Assembly (NCBI GenBank): GCA_026984595.1
Contig: JALSRW010000609.1
Span: forward strand, 1 to 6,965
Source: Alphaproteobacteria bacterium
GTDB taxonomy: Bacteria > Pseudomonadota > Alphaproteobacteria > Geminicoccales > Geminicoccaceae
Length of the DNA stretch: 6,965 nucleotides
Reading direction: 5' to 3'
In this document: positions 5,280 through 6,965 of the stretch, one piece after another
Position numbering within the stretch: position 1 is the stretch's first letter
Layout: each line of letters begins with the position of its first letter
Program-made: the position numbers and the translations under genes
The notes under the pieces: model-generated
What the model saw: only the letters and a program-made list of their open reading frames with translations
What the model was told of the DNA's origin: nothing
Databases searched by the model: none

Positions 5280-6872
5280 TCAGCCGGCGAGGAGCGAGTC
5301 GATTGCACGGCGATGCTCGTGCATGGCGAGGAAGACCCGATAGGCGCGATCGTGGCTCCGGCGCCGTCGCGGATCGGGGGCGCGGACGGTTCCCTCGCGG
5401 CGCATCGCCGCGGCCGCCGTAGCCAGTTCGGGATGGAGCCCAGCGGCGGTGGCGGCGGCGATGGCGGTGCCCAGCAGCACCGGATCCTCTTCGCCCGGGG
5501 TGACCACCCGGCAGCCGGTGGCATCGGCGTAGAACTCCATGAGCAGCGGGTTGCGGGTGTGGCCGCCGGCAAGATGCAGGGTGTCGATGGCATAGCCCTC
5601 GCGGTTCAGCGCCTCGATGATGTGGCGGGTGCCGAGGGCGACGGCGAGTGCCGTGCGATAGTAGAGCCGGCACAGCGCATCGAAGGAGTGGTCGAGGGCG
5701 AGGCCGCTGATGACACCCAGGGCATGGGGATCGGCCAGCGGCGAACGGTTGCCGTGAAAATCCGGGAGCACGTGCAGGCGTGGCGCCAGATCCTCGCCCT
5801 CCGCGCGGCGCAGCTCGGCGATCCGCGCGAGAATGCGCACATGCGCCGCCTCTCCCAGGGCGGCGCCGGCGGCGCTCCAGGCGATGATGTGGTCGAGCAG
5901 CGCGCCGGTGGCCGGCTGGCCCCCCTCGTTGAGCCAGAGATCGGGCAGAACGACACCGAAATAGGGGCCCCACACCCCGAACACATGGCGCGGCTCCGGA
6001 CTCATCGCCATGTGGCAGGTGGAAGTGCCGGCGATCAGTGCGAGATGCCGGTCGAGCAGCTCGGGCCGCTCGGGCGCGATGCCGCCCAGGAGGCCGAGTG
6101 CGCCGGCATGGGCGTCGATCAGCCCGGCGCCGACCCGGCAGGCGGGGGTGAGGCCGAGTTGGCGCGCCGCCTCCTCGCTCAGCGGCCCGAGATCCTCGCC
6201 GACGGCCGCCGGCCGCTCGGGAAGACCGGCCTTTTCGACCATCTCCGGGAGGCCGACCTCGGCCAGGAAATCCCGCTGCCAGCCCTCGGGGCGATGGGCC
6301 AGATAGCTCCATTTGCAGGTCAGGGTGCATTGCGAGCGGGCGGGAGAACCGCTCGCCTTCCAGGTGAGATAGTCGGCGAGATCGAAGACCCGTGCGACCG
6401 CCGCCCAGCTCGCCGGGAGATGGTGCTTGATCCAGAGGAGCTTCGGCACCGCCATTTCGGGCGACATCACGCCGCCCACATGGCGCAGTACCTCGTGGCC
6501 GGTGGCGGTGCAGCGCTCGGCCTCGGCGATCGCCCGGTGGTCCATCCAGACCAGGGTGTTCCAGCGTGGATCCCCGTCTTCGGAGACGGGTAGCGGGCGA
6601 TCCTCGCGGTCGAGCAGGACCAGCGTACAGGAGGTGGCATCGAAGCTCAGCCCGCGAACCTCCTCGGCGGGCACCCCGGTTTCGCGACGCACCTCGCGCA
6701 CGCTGCGGACCACCGCTTCCCAGATCTCCCGGCAATCCTGCTCGGCGCGGTCGGCGGCCGGGCGATGGAGGGTGATCGGGTGGCTGTGACGGGCGAGCAG
6801 CCGGCCATCCTCGGCGAACAGTCCGGCACGCACGCTGGCGGTACCGACATCGACCGCGATCAGTTTCGCCAT
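5280..6872 (-). CDS. FGGY-family pentulose kinase (TIGR01315 type, probable D-ribulokinase)
   Basis: A 530-residue cytoplasmic sugar kinase that transfers phosphate from ATP to a pentulose. FGGY domain 1 starts with AVDVGTASVRAGLF (6-19), then LSFDATSCTLVLLD (75-88), WNTLVWMDHRA (104-114), GGVMSPEMAVPKLLWIK (133-149) and GAGLIDAHAGALG (248-260) with D253 as the predicted catalytic base. Domain 2 has the ATP-binding GTSTCHM (282-288), FGVWGPYFG (298-306), LWLNEGGQPATGALLDHII (312-330), LPDFHGNRSPLADP (369-382) and HLAGGHTRNPLL (433-444). The FGVWGPYF, WLNEGGQ and DFHGNRSPLAD blocks are typical of the group holding human FGGY and related D-ribulokinases, about 530-550 residues long, rather than glycerol or xylulose kinase. 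The start at 6872 fits the family N-terminus and has AGGGAGG five bases upstream, although the frame stays open to the window edge. It converges on the histidine kinase gene with 8 bases between. The substrate is inferred from family resemblance; other pentuloses or polyol-derived sugars remain possible. Confidence 0.92.
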   Translation of the reverse strand: MAKLIAVDVGTASVRAGLFAEDGRLLARHSHPITLHRPAADRAEQDCREIWEAVVRSVREVRRETGVPAEEVRGLSFDATSCTLVLLDREDRPLPVSEDGDPRWNTLVWMDHRAIAEAERCTATGHEVLRHVGGVMSPEMAVPKLLWIKHHLPASWAAVARVFDLADYLTWKASGSPARSQCTLTCKWSYLAHRPEGWQRDFLAEVGLPEMVEKAGLPERPAAVGEDLGPLSEEAARQLGLTPACRVGAGLIDAHAGALGLLGGIAPERPELLDRHLALIAGTSTCHMAMSPEPRHVFGVWGPYFGVVLPDLWLNEGGQPATGALLDHIIAWSAAGAALGEAAHVRILARIAELRRAEGEDLAPRLHVLPDFHGNRSPLADPHALGVISGLALDHSFDALCRLYYRTALAVALGTRHIIEALNREGYAIDTLHLAGGHTRNPLLMEFYADATGCRVVTPGEEDPVLLGTAIAAATAAGLHPELATAAAAMRREGTVRAPDPRRRRSHDRAYRVFLAMHEHRRAIDSLLAG

Positions 6873-6965
6873 CTCCGCCTCCCTGCTGATGCAGCGAGGT
6901 TCGGGAAAAGGCGCGTCCCGGTCAAGGCAGGGGTTGCAGGGCGCTCCCGGGAGGAGGTGGTGGAC
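6873..6965. other. Leader of the sugar kinase gene and probable divergent control region (incomplete)
   Basis: On the minus strand AGGGAGG (6884-6878) serves the kinase start. TTGACC (6925-6920) is a one-mismatch -35 hexamer, but no fitting -10 follows at 16-18 bases. A perfect ten-base palindrome CTCCCGGGAG occupies 6944-6953. The right edge carries a plus-strand ribosome binding signal. No gene lies fully in this stretch. Confidence 0.4.
6952..6958 (+). promoter_or_regulatory. Plus-strand Shine-Dalgarno sequence at the window edge
   Basis: AGGAGGT is a perfect seven-base complement to the 16S rRNA 3' end and lies seven bases from the right edge, so a start codon at normal spacing would sit at or just past base 6965. 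This suggests a gene divergent from the sugar kinase. Purine-rich runs of this kind can occur by chance, so the call is tentative. Confidence 0.4.

Noticed and set aside
5267..5284. GCTGA / TCAGC stem at the convergent stops as a bidirectional terminator
   Set aside because: Five base pairs only, no U run, and the TGA/TCA part arises automatically from two convergent stop codons.
3882..6593. A 903-codon open frame on the plus strand
   Set aside because: It is the shifted frame of the histidine kinase followed by the antisense frame of the sugar kinase, with the same biased composition and no recognisable domain.
3853..6735. A 960-codon open frame on the minus strand running opposite the response regulator and kinase and then in a wrong frame through the sugar kinase
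   Set aside because: Low-complexity Arg/Gly/Pro/Ala/His composition, no family motif, and it overlaps three clearly real genes. Long stop-free shadow frames are expected in DNA this rich in G+C.
6922..6965. Possible C-terminal end of an upstream minus-strand gene (proline-rich, stop at 6924-6922)
   Set aside because: Only 14 codons are visible, with no recognisable family feature; the plus-strand ribosome binding signal at the same place argues for a divergent gene instead.

Overview
The window is dense, ordinary chromosomal DNA of a high-G+C (about two-thirds G+C by eye) bacterium, most likely an alphaproteobacterium. The reasons are the IlvE sequence type (C-terminal half with TAPVHSKAAGLYMICTLSKH and DYRGYVAETTGANIFLV), a MarR/response-regulator/histidine-kinase trio of the PetP-PetR kind placed divergently from ilvE, and a SecB protein. 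I can support eight protein genes. I see no tRNA, rRNA, CRISPR array, insertion sequence or phage gene.

Layout. (1) Bases 6-1096, plus strand: a histidine-phosphatase gene overlapping by 4 bases with secB, whose product carries an unusual Gly/Asn-rich repeat at its N-terminus. (2) Bases 1129-2613, minus strand: ilvE followed by a LOG-family (TIGR00730) nucleotide phosphoribohydrolase gene, converging on secB. (3) Bases 2614-2730: a 117-base divergent control region with a perfect -35 hexamer, two inverted repeats and two GANTC motifs. (4) Bases 2731-5271, plus strand: a tight operon of a MarR-type regulator, an OmpR-type response regulator and a membrane histidine kinase, with gaps of 19 and -4 bases. 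(5) Bases 5280-6872, minus strand: an FGGY-family pentulose kinase converging on the kinase gene with only 8 bases between. (6) Bases 6873-6965: a leader of the sugar kinase that also carries a perfect plus-strand Shine-Dalgarno sequence at its right edge, which suggests a divergent gene beginning just outside the window.

How the genes work together. The histidine kinase and response regulator should form one phosphorelay pair. The MarR protein is in the same transcript and faces ilvE across the control region, so it is a natural candidate to regulate itself and perhaps ilvE. IlvE carries out the last transamination of Leu/Ile/Val synthesis. SecB hands unfolded precursors to SecA for export. 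The sugar kinase most likely belongs to a catabolic group continuing to the right. Nothing here amounts to a new defence, mobile or biosynthetic system. The points worth a second look are the divergent control region, the SecB extension, the two cysteines in the MarR protein, the short loop in IlvE and the edge signal at 6952-6958.
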